A stretch of DNA of 64,000 nucleotides from Winogradskyella algicola (GCF_005869935.1 NZ_SZQF01000006.1:1-64000); one strand, 5' to 3'. Positions 16,831 through 26,008 are shown, counted from the stretch's first letter. A program made the numbers and translations. The notes: generated by a model from the letters alone, not told the origin.

Positions 16831-17976
16831 ATGAATATTGCTATGGACACAAATACTAAGTTAAATACCATCGAAGAAGCCATTGAAGACATTCGTCAAG
16901 GCAAAGTAATTATAGTTGTTGATGATGAAAATCGTGAAAACGAAGGAGACTTTTTAGCTGCTGCCGAAATGGTAACTCCAGAGATGATCAACTTTATGGC
17001 AACTCATGGCAGAGGGTTAATTTGTGCGCCTCTTACAGAGCATCGCTGTGAAGAATTAGAACTTAACATGATGGTCAGAAATAACACAGACCCAATGGAA
17101 ACGGCTTTCACGGTTTCTGTAGATTTAAGGGGCAATGGTGTTAGCACTGGTATCTCTGCAAGTGATAGAGCAAAGACCATAAAGTCTTTAGTTAACAAAG
17201 ACACAAGGCCTTTTGAGTTAGCAAGACCTGGTCACATATTTCCCTTAGTTGCTAAAGAAGGTGGTGTACTGAGACGTACAGGACATACTGAAGCAGCGAT
17301 AGATTTTGCACGTTTAGCTGGTTTTGAACCTGCTGGTGTTATTGTAGAAATAATGAATGAAGATGGCACCATGGCAAGATTACCTCAGCTTATGGAAGTT
17401 GCTAAGAAATTTGACTTAAAAATTGTATCTATTGAAGATTTAGTTGCTTACCGCATGGAGTATGATTCTTTAATAGAAAAGAGAGAAGACTTTAATATAG
17501 AGACACGTTTTGGTAAATTTAGGCTGAGAGCATATCTACAAACAACCAACAATCAAGTTCATATTGCATTAACTAAGGGCACATGGAAATCTGACGAAAC
17601 AGTATTAACGCGTGTTAACTCTACCCTTGTTAACAATGACATTCTTGGTACGCTGACGAACAATGCTGACCAAAAGTTAGATGATATGTTTAACGCCATC
17701 AATAAAGAAGGAAAGGGTGCTATAATATTTATTAATCAGCAAGCCGAATCTATGAATTTATTATCTCGATTATCAATATTAAAAGAGAATCAACAAGAAG
17801 GTCAATTGGTAAAAGCACCTAGAATTTCTATGGACTCCAAAGATTTTGGTATTGGAGCTCAAATCCTACACGATTTAAAAATTAGCAAAATAAACCTATT
17901 ATCTAATAGCTTACAAACCAAACGTGTTGGTATGATTGGTTATGGACTAGAGATAGTAGACTACGTTAACTACTAG
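16831..17976 (+). CDS. ribB: 3,4-dihydroxy-2-butanone 4-phosphate synthase with degenerate RibA domain
   Basis: The N-terminal about 210 residues are an intact RibB domain (DDENRENEGD, THGRGLICAPL, RTGHTEAAIDFARLAG), which makes the four-carbon unit of riboflavin from ribulose 5-phosphate. The C-terminal about 170 residues align with GTP cyclohydrolase II, keeping FGKFRLRAY and DFGIGAQILHDLKI. The zinc-cysteine segment is replaced by RVNSTLVNNDILGTLTNNADQK with no cysteine, and the RQEGRGIGL motif is gone. The second domain is therefore probably inactive, and a separate RibA would be needed. Its stop overlaps the convergent GH16 gene by four bases. An internal ATG at codon 5 is an alternative start. 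Confidence 0.9.
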   Translation: MNIAMDTNTKLNTIEEAIEDIRQGKVIIVVDDENRENEGDFLAAAEMVTPEMINFMATHGRGLICAPLTEHRCEELELNMMVRNNTDPMETAFTVSVDLRGNGVSTGISASDRAKTIKSLVNKDTRPFELARPGHIFPLVAKEGGVLRRTGHTEAAIDFARLAGFEPAGVIVEIMNEDGTMARLPQLMEVAKKFDLKIVSIEDLVAYRMEYDSLIEKREDFNIETRFGKFRLRAYLQTTNNQVHIALTKGTWKSDETVLTRVNSTLVNNDILGTLTNNADQKLDDMFNAINKEGKGAIIFINQQAESMNLLSRLSILKENQQEGQLVKAPRISMDSKDFGIGAQILHDLKISKINLLSNSLQTKRVGMIGYGLEIVDYVNY

Positions 17977-19529
17977 TTAACTATTATTCGCTTTGTAACT
18001 ATACGATTGCTAGATGTTATCTTAAGTATGTAAATACCATGGTTTAATTGACTTACATCTAATACATCAGTATTTGATTTTTTCTCAACAATGCATTGGC
18101 CATAGGTATTATAAAGCGCTATACTACTTATTTCAATATTGCTACCAATGTTAACTGTACTCGAAACAGGGTTTGGATAAACAGAAAATTCTTCTTGAGC
18201 AATTTCTTCTAGACCAAGAGATGTATTCTGATAGACCCTTACATAATCTATTACCATTTCGCTTTGTAAAAATGATGGATCTATACTACCTGCTGCTCCA
18301 CCCATTGCTATATTAAGAAGTAGATACTGATCTTCATCAAAAGGCCATGTGCTTGGATCTTTAAGAGCAGGATTGTACGTATAAAAACCAACTCCATCAA
18401 TTAAAAACGTAATCTGATTTGGTGACCAGTTCATGGAATACACATGAAAATCGTTGGCAACATCATTTAAAATAAAGGACTGGTAATTAATAGTACTTCC
18501 AAAGCTAGAAGGTGTATGTATGGCACTACTTACATGGTTTACTGCTCCTAATCCATGTTCCATAATGTCTATTTCTCCACAAGCTGGCCAGGCTGTCGTA
18601 CCAAAACCTTGGGTTTGCCAATATGCACCTGCTTCATTAATATTTTTGCCCAAAGTCCAAATTGCTGGCCATGTACCATCACCTTCTGGCAACTTAGCTC
18701 TTACATCTACTCTACCATAGGTAAATGCGAATTTAGAATTTAAACGTGCTGATGTATATTGTTTAGTTTCTCCTTGATCTGTGAAATTCTCTTTTATAGC
18801 CACAATATTTAAAAATCCATTTTCTACATACGAATTCTCAATACGGTTGGTGTAATGTTGTTGCTCACCATTAAACCAACTGCCACCAGCTGGTAACTGT
18901 GTTTGATGAAACCATTTGCTAGTGTCTACTGCTCCATTGTTGTCAAACTCATCAGCCCATACTAAATCTTCATAAATGACATTTAACTCATGAGGATCTG
19001 TAGCCTCTGAACCATCATTAATATCATCTATAAGATATGTGCCTGGCGTCATAGTTCCACCATCAATAAAAATTACAAGTCTAGAGTATGTTCCCATAGC
19101 ATTTATAGAAGATCCATTTCCGCTTAAGATAGCATTTGAAAAATCGAAAGATAAATCGTAAGACCAACCAGATCCTGAATTAGTCTGAACCACTTCTACG
19201 TCTGGCTCTGTACCGTTCTCTAATTTCACCATAATGGAATGCATATTAGGATCGAACTGATAAAAGGACAAGGTTATGACCTGTTCTGAAGCCAAATCTA
19301 TTGGATTCGACAAGTCCAAATAAAAGCCTTGCCAATCCTGTGAGCCATCATTAAAAAATTGACCAACATCATTGCTAGGATTTGTTGGGTCTACATTAAA
19401 TGCAAAGCCACTATTTGCAAAAGCAGTAAACTGATGAGCTTGTTGAGAAAAATCAATAGGTGTTTGTTGAGAAAACGATTGCTTAGTACCAATTAATATA
19501 AATAGTGTTATAATATAAAACTGCTTCAT
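17973..19529 (-). CDS. GH16 family beta-glucanase with T9SS sorting domain
   Basis: The 518-aa secreted enzyme has a signal peptide (about 1-20), an N-terminal beta-sandwich that looks carbohydrate-binding (about 21-180), a GH16 catalytic domain (about 185-430) and a C-terminal type A Por secretion sorting domain starting VYPNP and ending in a KRIIVN tail. The catalytic signature is GEIDIMEH, with Glu319 as nucleophile and Glu324 as acid/base. In marine flavobacteria such enzymes usually cut beta-1,3-glucans such as laminarin; agarase and carrageenase activities share the fold, so the substrate is inferred. The mature enzyme is expected at the cell surface or outside the cell. No SusCD pair or other glycosidase is adjacent. 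Confidence 0.9.
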   Translation of the reverse strand: MKQFYIITLFILIGTKQSFSQQTPIDFSQQAHQFTAFANSGFAFNVDPTNPSNDVGQFFNDGSQDWQGFYLDLSNPIDLASEQVITLSFYQFDPNMHSIMVKLENGTEPDVEVVQTNSGSGWSYDLSFDFSNAILSGNGSSINAMGTYSRLVIFIDGGTMTPGTYLIDDINDGSEATDPHELNVIYEDLVWADEFDNNGAVDTSKWFHQTQLPAGGSWFNGEQQHYTNRIENSYVENGFLNIVAIKENFTDQGETKQYTSARLNSKFAFTYGRVDVRAKLPEGDGTWPAIWTLGKNINEAGAYWQTQGFGTTAWPACGEIDIMEHGLGAVNHVSSAIHTPSSFGSTINYQSFILNDVANDFHVYSMNWSPNQITFLIDGVGFYTYNPALKDPSTWPFDEDQYLLLNIAMGGAAGSIDPSFLQSEMVIDYVRVYQNTSLGLEEIAQEEFSVYPNPVSSTVNIGSNIEISSIALYNTYGQCIVEKKSNTDVLDVSQLNHGIYILKITSSNRIVTKRIIVN

Positions 19530-19610
19530 ACTTTTAATTTTTCTAAAAATATGAAACAGTTTACAGCTAACTTTAAAATCTACCTATACACTAACTATAC
19601 AAGCAATAAA

Positions 19611-20801
19611 TTAAATGGTTTTAATAATTTGCACCATCTTTTCGGCGCGTTGTCTAACCTCTTCCTCTGTCCAAGACAGTTTTATTAAACAAGATATGTT
19701 TCTGGCAATGTAAGCATCAGACTGCTCAAAAGTCTTAGTTTTTAAATACTGAAGTCCATCTTTAACTTCCTTTGAAATTGGATATAATGATTTAAGTTCT
19801 TTAAGATGATCCCATTTTCTAATATAATGCCAATTGTTATCGTAATAATGAAAACAAGCATCTATACCATTGTCTTTGAAACCTTGAGATACTTTTCGTG
19901 CAGATTCTAAATCTGGTAAAAAGAAATTTAAAAAGGCATAGCTCTCTTCACCTCCTTCAGGGACTGTTCTAAAGGTAACTTCTGGAATATGAGATAATAC
20001 TTCTCTTATAATCGAATAGTTTCGTTTTTGGATAGTAATAAATTCTGATAATCGCTTTACTTGTGCCAGACCAACAGCTGCATTTAGTTCTGATATTCTA
20101 AAATTATAACCTAGAAAAGGATGTGTTTCTGCACCTCTATCATTTCCTACATGATCATGACCATGATCTGAAAAATGGTCGGCATTAGTGTAATAATCTT
20201 TATTATTAGTTACTACAGCACCACCTTCACCGCAGGTAATAGTTTTTACAAAATCGAACGAGAAACAGCCTAAATCAGCTACACTCCCAAGTGGCTTACC
20301 TTTATAACTTCCGCCAATGGCTTGACACGCATCTTCTACAAATATTAGATTATGCTCGTTGCAAATTACTTTCAGTGCATCCATATTACCCATACTTCCA
20401 CACATTTGCACCAGCATAACTGCTTTTGTTTTTGGAGTAATAGCACCTTCTACTGCTTTTGGGTCAAGAGTTAAAGTATCGTCAATATCTACTAATACAG
20501 GAATTGCACCGAGCATCATTATTGCTTCAAAACTTGCCACAAAGGTAAACGTTGGCATAATCACTTCATCACCAGCACCTACTCCAGCAGAAGCCAAGGC
20601 TACCGAAACAGCGGCTGTTCCACTCGATACCAACTGAACATAATTAGAATCAAAGGTTTTGGCAAGCTCTTGTTCAAGTTCTTTGGCTTTCCAATGACCA
20701 TTTCGCATACCGTTAAATCCGTAGCGCATTAAGACTCCATTATCTAAAACATCATTAACTTCTTTACGTTCTAAGTTACCAAATAACTCAAATCCAGGCA
20801 T
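19611..20801 (-). CDS. DegT/DnrJ/EryC1/StrS aminotransferase
   Basis: The 396-aa PLP enzyme belongs to the sugar-aminotransferase family. The cofactor lysine is Lys186 in FDFVKTITCGEGG and the cofactor-binding Asp is Asp157 in FVEDACQAIGG; SSGTAAVSVALA binds phosphate. Members usually transaminate keto-sugars for surface polysaccharides or antibiotics. No other sugar-nucleotide genes flank it, so the pathway is open. Length is normal. It lies downstream of a nitroreductase in the same direction but has its own -7 element. Confidence 0.9.
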   Translation of the reverse strand: MPGFELFGNLERKEVNDVLDNGVLMRYGFNGMRNGHWKAKELEQELAKTFDSNYVQLVSSGTAAVSVALASAGVGAGDEVIMPTFTFVASFEAIMMLGAIPVLVDIDDTLTLDPKAVEGAITPKTKAVMLVQMCGSMGNMDALKVICNEHNLIFVEDACQAIGGSYKGKPLGSVADLGCFSFDFVKTITCGEGGAVVTNNKDYYTNADHFSDHGHDHVGNDRGAETHPFLGYNFRISELNAAVGLAQVKRLSEFITIQKRNYSIIREVLSHIPEVTFRTVPEGGEESYAFLNFFLPDLESARKVSQGFKDNGIDACFHYYDNNWHYIRKWDHLKELKSLYPISKEVKDGLQYLKTKTFEQSDAYIARNISCLIKLSWTEEEVRQRAEKMVQIIKTI

Positions 20802-20824
20802 AAATTTTTTGATTTTAATTTAAA

Positions 20825-20832
20825 CAAATATA
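20825..20832 (-). promoter_or_regulatory. Promoter -7 element of DegT aminotransferase gene
   Basis: On the minus strand this reads TATATTTG, matching TAnnTTTG, 24 bases before the start codon. No -33 element is clear. Confidence 0.45.
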
Positions 20833-20860
20833 AACTTTTGAAGCACTTTAAAAAGCGTAA

Positions 20861-21490
20861 TTATAACTCAATAATGGTTTTTGACAATGGTAATCGCACT
20901 TTTTTGAGAGTAGCAAACATATCATCATCTGCTCTATATCCAACCGGAAATAAAAGCACTGAAGTAAGTCCATATTTATCTAGCTCTAAAATATTATCAA
21001 TCTTCTCTGGAATAAAACCTTCCATAGGACAGCTATCAATTTGCTCTACCGCACAAACTGTCATTAAATTACCCAGTGTAATATAAGCTTGTCTAGTAGC
21101 CCAATCATTTTTTTTATCAACAGTCATATTTTGTATAGTAGATTTAAGACTATCTTTAAATGGATTTAAAATTTCCTCTGGAGTTTGTCTAATATTTTTT
21201 ATAGTATCAAAATGAGTGTCAACGTCATCTTCGTTAATTTCATTTTGAATACAAATCACTAACAAATGTGATGCATCAACTACTTGACGTTGTCCATAAG
21301 AATGTTTCACCAGCTGCTCCCTCAAAATTTTATCCTCAACAATGACCAATTTTAGAGTTTGTAAACCATAAGATAATGCGGTAAGATTAAATGCTTCTTT
21401 TAAAGTATTAATCTGATTTTTAGATAGTGTTTTTGAAGTGTTAAACTTTTTTGTTGCGTAACGCCATTTCAATTTTTCGAGTATAGACAT
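20861..21490 (-). CDS. Nitroreductase family NAD(P)H oxidoreductase
   Basis: The 209-aa flavoprotein resembles the NfsB/NfnB branch of nitroreductases. The N-terminus KLKWRYATKKFNTSKTL carries the FMN-contacting RYATK motif, SYGLQTLKLVIVED contacts flavin, and the C-terminus has FPVGYRADDD. These enzymes use NAD(P)H to reduce nitroaromatics, quinones or flavins in the cytosol; the physiological substrate is unknown. Length is typical. It has its own -7 element and is followed by the aminotransferase gene after 59 bases. Confidence 0.9.
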   Translation of the reverse strand: MSILEKLKWRYATKKFNTSKTLSKNQINTLKEAFNLTALSYGLQTLKLVIVEDKILREQLVKHSYGQRQVVDASHLLVICIQNEINEDDVDTHFDTIKNIRQTPEEILNPFKDSLKSTIQNMTVDKKNDWATRQAYITLGNLMTVCAVEQIDSCPMEGFIPEKIDNILELDKYGLTSVLLFPVGYRADDDMFATLKKVRLPLSKTIIEL

Positions 21491-21504
21491 ATTCTTTTTT
21501 ATTG

Positions 21505-21512
21505 CAAAGATA
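21505..21512 (-). promoter_or_regulatory. Promoter -7 element of nitroreductase gene
   Basis: The minus strand reads TATCTTTG, an exact TAnnTTTG match, 14 bases before the start codon. It sits directly after the tRNA-Ser terminator. Confidence 0.5.
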
Positions 21513-21526
21513 CGCTATAAACAAAA

Positions 21527-21556
21527 AAAAGAGCTCCTATTTCTAGGAACTCTTTT
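21527..21556 (-). terminator. Terminator of tRNA-Ser
   Basis: AAAAGAG (21527-21533) pairs with CTCTTTT (21550-21556) and TCCTA with TAGGA inside, with one mismatch between the two blocks. Read on the minus strand it ends in a U-run, directly after the tRNA 3' end. Confidence 0.75.
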
Positions 21557-21557
21557 G

Positions 21558-21642
21558 CGGAGAAAGAGGGATTCGAACCCCCGGAGGTGTGACCCTCGCT
21601 GGTTTTCAAGACCAGTGCATTCGACCACTCTGCCATTTCTCC
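21558..21642 (-). tRNA. tRNA-Ser (anticodon TGA)
   Basis: The 85-base class II tRNA has the acceptor stem GGAGAAA/TTTCTCC fully paired, a long variable arm, the T-loop GGTTCGAATCC and the anticodon TGA at 21606-21608 within loop CTTGAAA. The discriminator is G. A 3' CCA is not encoded, so it must be added. Confidence 0.95.
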
Positions 21643-21813
21643 AATTGCGGATGCAAATATAAAACCCTTTTTGATGTAGCCAAAGATTTTTATCTAGTTT
21701 TTTTAAAAATGTTTGTCAGTGATTTTTAAATAAAATTAGCAACATTGAATAATGCATTGTATTTTCGGCACAATATATGCAGCATATATCGTTATTATCA
21801 CAAATCAATCTTT

Positions 21814-22593
21814 ATGAAAAAATACTTTTTTGTTTTTACGCTTTTATGTGGATTGTCTATAACAGCCCAAAACAATACAATTGCTTTCGGTGAAAAATTA
21901 GTCTTTTCAGCATCATATAATATGTCTGGTATACTGACAGATATTGCCGAAGTTAAAATGGAAACCAGTGAAGTAAAAACATCAAAAAGTACACTTATGC
22001 GCTTAAAGTGTACTGCTGCAACTTATAAAAAATGGGATAATTTCTTTAAAATTAGAGATTTGTACGAAAGCTATGTAAATCCAAAAACACTAACACCTTA
22101 TTTGTACAAAAGAGATATTAGTGAAGGCGGTTATTATAAATTTATGCAGTATAAGTATAACCATAAAGCTAAATTGGTAAAAAGCTTAAAGCGTAAAAAA
22201 AGAAAGGATGGTACGACTTGGGATGAAAACAAAAATGTAAAAATCAACGCTTCTACAAAAGATATTGTAAGTACATTGTATTACATAAGAAATTTAGACA
22301 TTCACAAAGCTAATCCTGGTGACCAACAGGACTTTATAGTATTGTTTGACAATAAAGAAACTTCCATCACATTAAAATATCTTAGTAAAGAAACTATTTC
22401 TACAAAGATAGGATCTAAAGAATGTTACAAATTGGCAATATCAATTAAAGGTAGTGATGTTCTTAAGGGTTCTAATTCTAATTTACTATGGTTAACTGCT
22501 GACGAAAACAAGATTCCTGTTTACGCAAAATTTAAAATTCCTGTTGGTAATGGAGAATTAAAAATACAATCTGCAACTGGTTTAAAACATTAA
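21814..22593 (+). CDS. DUF3108 family secreted protein
   Basis: I start this gene at the ATG at 21814, which gives the signal peptide MKKYFFVFTLLCGLSITAQ; an in-frame ATG at 21745 would place 23 odd residues before it. The mature part of about 240 residues fits the DUF3108 family, beta-rich periplasmic or outer-membrane-associated proteins of unknown function. Typical segments are GEKLVFSASYNMSGILTDIAEVKM (split over residues about 25-48) and the late KIGSKECYKLAISI. It is followed after 6 bases by a small membrane protein. Confidence 0.75.
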   Translation: MKKYFFVFTLLCGLSITAQNNTIAFGEKLVFSASYNMSGILTDIAEVKMETSEVKTSKSTLMRLKCTAATYKKWDNFFKIRDLYESYVNPKTLTPYLYKRDISEGGYYKFMQYKYNHKAKLVKSLKRKKRKDGTTWDENKNVKINASTKDIVSTLYYIRNLDIHKANPGDQQDFIVLFDNKETSITLKYLSKETISTKIGSKECYKLAISIKGSDVLKGSNSNLLWLTADENKIPVYAKFKIPVGNGELKIQSATGLKH

Positions 22594-22599
22594 AATCTT

Positions 22600-22938
22600 A
22601 TGGGAAAGAAATTAATTATAATTCTAGGATTTATAGCTGCGGTTTTAGCAGTTATCTTAGCTGTTACACCACTCTCAAATCTTGCTGTAATACCAATTAT
22701 AGTAGCCTTTGTGTGCGGTTTATTAATTATTTTTATGTCTAAGAAGGATAAAACCAAAACAAAATCCATCCAATATATTTTTTTAATGGTTATCATTGCT
22801 TTAGCCCTAACTATTTACAAAAGTATTTATTATACATCAGAAGTTGGTGACATTGAGCAATTAGAACAACGCGATGAAGAAAACCTTGAAGATTCTAAAG
22901 AATTGCTAGAAGACATAGACATTGATGAAGATTTATAA
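22600..22938 (+). CDS. Small membrane protein with acidic tail
   Basis: The 112-aa protein has three predicted membrane helices (about 4-22, 27-46, 59-76), a short basic loop (SKKDKTKTKS) and a strongly acidic C-terminal tail ending in repeated Asp/Glu. I do not recognise a family. It follows the DUF3108 gene by six bases and is probably co-transcribed. The basic loop and acidic tail suggest both face the cytosol by the positive-inside rule, but nothing points to a function. Confidence 0.65.
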   Translation: MGKKLIIILGFIAAVLAVILAVTPLSNLAVIPIIVAFVCGLLIIFMSKKDKTKTKSIQYIFLMVIIALALTIYKSIYYTSEVGDIEQLEQRDEENLEDSKELLEDIDIDEDL

Positions 22939-23098
22939 AATTTCATCCTCATTGTAAGAAAATATATAACACTTTTAACTTATTTTTGCTTAAATCAAAT
23001 AGTTACAACTAAATTGTATAATCAAGCCCTAATTTTTCGCAAGAGAATGATTATTAGAATTTACAACATAAGTTAATCCGTTAGAAATATTTAGTTAA

Positions 23099-24136
23099 AT
23101 GAAAGTATTAGTTGCCTCAGCACTTATTCTTGTAGGTTCTTGCGCTACATTAAGACATAGTGAGAAAATTGAACAATTAAAAGATAGCATTTCTTATGAC
23201 AATAAGAAAGTTGTTGAAAAATACTTAAAAACTATTACTACCGAGGAGCTTAAAATCTACGTAGAGGAAGTTTCTTCAGAAAAGTATTATGGACGTATGA
23301 CTGGTGAAACAGGTCACAACGAAATCTGTAACTACATTAGAGGTTATTATAACTCGCTAGGGATAAAGCCACCAAAAACCCATCCAGATTATTATCAAAT
23401 AGTACCAAAATCAGTTTTACCAGATGATTTAAATGAGTCGCAAAATGTCATTGCCTATATAGAGGGTTCAGAGTTTCCTGATGAATATATATACATAACT
23501 GCTCACTCAGATCATGAAGGAGTTGTAGACGGTATAATTTATCCTGGTGCAGACGATAATGGTTCTGGTACAGCTGCTGTATTTGAAATGGCTGAAGCTT
23601 TTAAAAAGGCTAAAGAAGATGGTTATGGACCTAAGCGTAGTATCGTATTCTTACATGTTACCGGTGAGGAAGTTGGACTCCATGGTTCTAGATACTACAC
23701 AAATAACCCAATATTTCCATTAGAACATACAGTAAGTAATCTTAATATTGATATGATTGGTCGTGTGGATGAAAGGCATCTAGATGATGGAAATGAAGAC
23801 TATATTTATGTAATTGGTGCAGACCGTATAAGCACAGAACTTCATTTCATAATTCAAGAAGCCAATTATACTTTTGTGAATTTAGATTTAGATTATGAGT
23901 ATAATGACACAAGTGACCCTAATCGTTACTATTACAGGTCTGATCATTATAACTTTGCAACAAAAGGTATACCTGTTGTTTTCTTTTTTAATGGTGAGCA
24001 TGAAGATTACACAAAGCCAACAGATACTGCTGACAAAATAAATTATCCTTTACTTGCAAAACGCACAAAGCTCATCTTTGCAACTGCATGGTATTTGGCA
24101 AATTCACCAGAGCGCTTAAAACCAGAAATTATCTAG
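23099..24136 (+). CDS. M28 family metallopeptidase lipoprotein (short paralogue)
   Basis: The 345-aa product is a di-zinc aminopeptidase of family M28. The lipobox is LVGSC with Cys15. Zinc ligands and catalytic residues are in order: His136 (ITAHSDHEG), Asp152 (GADDNGSG), Glu190/Glu191 (TGEEVG), Asp218 (NIDMIGR) and His283 (RSDHYNF). It trims N-terminal residues from peptides in the periplasm or at the outer membrane. It lacks the PA insert found in the next gene, with which it shares most motifs, so the two look like a tandem duplication with domain loss or gain. The substrate is unknown. Confidence 0.9.
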   Translation: MKVLVASALILVGSCATLRHSEKIEQLKDSISYDNKKVVEKYLKTITTEELKIYVEEVSSEKYYGRMTGETGHNEICNYIRGYYNSLGIKPPKTHPDYYQIVPKSVLPDDLNESQNVIAYIEGSEFPDEYIYITAHSDHEGVVDGIIYPGADDNGSGTAAVFEMAEAFKKAKEDGYGPKRSIVFLHVTGEEVGLHGSRYYTNNPIFPLEHTVSNLNIDMIGRVDERHLDDGNEDYIYVIGADRISTELHFIIQEANYTFVNLDLDYEYNDTSDPNRYYYRSDHYNFATKGIPVVFFFNGEHEDYTKPTDTADKINYPLLAKRTKLIFATAWYLANSPERLKPEII

Positions 24137-24233
24137 AATTGAGCTTTGTTTAAAGAAAATTAAAAAACTCTTCAATAATTCTGTTTTTCGTAATTTTATT
24201 CAAAATTGTTATGGTTAAATAAATATGTATAAA

Positions 24234-25814
24234 ATGAAAAAAATAGTATTAATCTTTTTTGCTACACTTTTAATTACTAATTGCGGAACTTCTTCAAAAA
24301 GTAATACCACCTCAATACAAATGAATGAAGCAAAAGTTGTAGACCCAACAAAATATGCTTCTACGATTACCGCTGGTGAGCTTAGAGAAATGCTCTACAA
24401 ATACGCCTCAAATGAGTTTGAAGGAAGGGATACGGGCGCTAAAGGTCAAAAAATGGCAGTAGATTATCTTAAAGCTCATTATGTTAGTCTTGGTATTCCT
24501 TCACCTCTTGGCAAAGATGACTATTTTCAAGAGGTTCCATTAGAAAAACAAAGTATATCCAAGGCAAAAGTATTTGTCAATGACGAGAGTTTTCAAAGTT
24601 TTGAGGACCAAATTGTTTTAAGATCTAGTGGTAATGTAGATATGATTGCAAATGATGTTGTTTATGTAGGGTATGGTATTCATGCTGAAAATTACTCAGA
24701 CTATGAAGGTTTAGATGTTAGAGGTAAAATTGTTTTAGCAAGAGCTGGTGAGCCAAAAGATGCAGATGGAAATTACATTACAACAGGAAGTGCTGAAGAT
24801 ACCAAATGGACCAACGGTCGTCAGTCCTTATCTAGCAAAAGAGATGCTGCCTTAGAAAACGGTGCCAAAATGTTAATCTATCTAGATAATGAATTATTCT
24901 CTAGATATGCACCTTATTTTAAAAGACAGTTTATGCTAGATGCTATGGGAAGATTGTCATTAAAGAGCAATAACGATGATCTAACTATGCTTATGATCAA
25001 TGAAAAATTAGGGAAAACGCTCCATTCTTCAATCTTAGAAGACGAAAAACCTAAGGAAATCAAAACAAATTTAAAAGTCGCAATAGAAAATAAGTCTGAG
25101 CAAATTTCTTCCGAAAACGTAGTCGCGTTTATTGAAGGATCAGATAAGCCAAATGAAATTCTTGTAATTTCTGCACATTTAGACCACGAAGGCATTAAAA
25201 ATGGTGAAATATATAATGGTGCTGATGATGATGGCTCTGGTACTGTAGCAATACTAGAAATAGCAGAAGCATTTAGAGAAGCTGAAAAAGCAGGACATGG
25301 ACCAAAGCGTTCTATTTTGTTTCTTCATGTTACAGGTGAAGAAAAAGGTCTTTTAGGTTCTAGGTATTACACTGATAATGACCCTATTTTTCCTTTAGAA
25401 GATACTGTTGCCAATCTTAATATAGACATGATTGGTAGAACAGACCCAAAGCGTAAAGAAGGTGATAGAAACTATGTCTATCTTATAGGTAGTGATAAGT
25501 TGAGCACAGATTTGCACAATATTTCAGAAGAGGTAAACAAAAAATACTGTAACATAGAATTAGATTATACCTTTAATGATGACAATGACCCAAATCGTTT
25601 TTACTACAGATCCGATCATTACAACTTTGCAAAAAACAATATTCCAGTAATTTTTTATTTCAATGGCACACATGACGATTATCACAGACCAAGTGATACG
25701 CCAGACAAAATTGAATATGATTTACTAGAAAACAGAGCTCGATTGGTGTTTTACACAGCATGGGAAATTGCAAATAGAGCAAACAAACCAGTTGTTGATA
25801 AAGCTACAGAATAA
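24234..25814 (+). CDS. M28 family metallopeptidase lipoprotein with PA domain
   Basis: I start at the ATG at 24234, giving lipoprotein signal MKKIVLIFFATLLITNC; an ATG three codons upstream is possible. The 526-aa product has a protease-associated (PA) domain inserted around residues 125-270 (VYVGYGIHAENYSDYEGLDV is typical), then the M28 catalytic core with ISAHLDHEG, GADDDGSG, TGEEKG, NIDMIGR and RSDHYNF. All zinc ligands are intact. The PA domain probably shapes access to the active site. It is the longer paralogue of the gene just upstream, from which it is separated by about 97 bases. Confidence 0.92.
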   Translation: MKKIVLIFFATLLITNCGTSSKSNTTSIQMNEAKVVDPTKYASTITAGELREMLYKYASNEFEGRDTGAKGQKMAVDYLKAHYVSLGIPSPLGKDDYFQEVPLEKQSISKAKVFVNDESFQSFEDQIVLRSSGNVDMIANDVVYVGYGIHAENYSDYEGLDVRGKIVLARAGEPKDADGNYITTGSAEDTKWTNGRQSLSSKRDAALENGAKMLIYLDNELFSRYAPYFKRQFMLDAMGRLSLKSNNDDLTMLMINEKLGKTLHSSILEDEKPKEIKTNLKVAIENKSEQISSENVVAFIEGSDKPNEILVISAHLDHEGIKNGEIYNGADDDGSGTVAILEIAEAFREAEKAGHGPKRSILFLHVTGEEKGLLGSRYYTDNDPIFPLEDTVANLNIDMIGRTDPKRKEGDRNYVYLIGSDKLSTDLHNISEEVNKKYCNIELDYTFNDDNDPNRFYYRSDHYNFAKNNIPVIFYFNGTHDDYHRPSDTPDKIEYDLLENRARLVFYTAWEIANRANKPVVDKATE

Positions 25815-25837
25815 CAGCTTTAAATAGATATACAAAA

Positions 25838-25863
25838 AAAGCCTTTCATTACTGAAAGGCTTT
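25838..25863. terminator. Bidirectional terminator, M28 gene / tRNA-His
   Basis: AAAGCCTTTCA (25838-25848) pairs perfectly with TGAAAGGCTTT (25853-25863) around a 4-base loop, with A-run before and T-rich sequence after. It can end both the M28 transcript and the tRNA-His transcript. Confidence 0.8.
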
Positions 25864-25872
25864 GTCTTTTTG

Positions 25873-25946
25873 GGTGGAAGATGGGACTCGAACCCACGAC
25901 ATCTGGTACCACAAACCAGCGCTCTAACCAACTGAGCTACAACCAC
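25873..25946 (-). tRNA. tRNA-His (anticodon GTG)
   Basis: The 74-base tRNA has anticodon GTG at 25910-25912, a good D-arm (GCTCAGTTGGTTAGAGC), T-loop GGGTTCGAGTCCC and discriminator C, with the extra G at -1 encoded at 25947 as expected for tRNA-His. The acceptor stem as written (GTGGTTG with CTTCCAC) has two U-U mismatches at pairs 5-68 and 6-67. Confidence 0.95.
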
Positions 25947-26008
25947 CATTTTTGATTAGGACTGCAAATGTAAATTATTTACATTTTTCTACAAAACGTT
26001 TTCTGCAC

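Noticed and set aside
20820..20828. Third copy of the light-operon palindrome
   Set aside because: Only one half-site (TTAAACAAA) is present and it coincides with the TATATTTG -7 element; no partner arm lies 16 bases away.
25725..25949. Minus-strand 74-codon frame
   Set aside because: Its start is the translation of the tRNA-His gene (residues such as AQLVRALVCGTRCRGF); not a protein gene.
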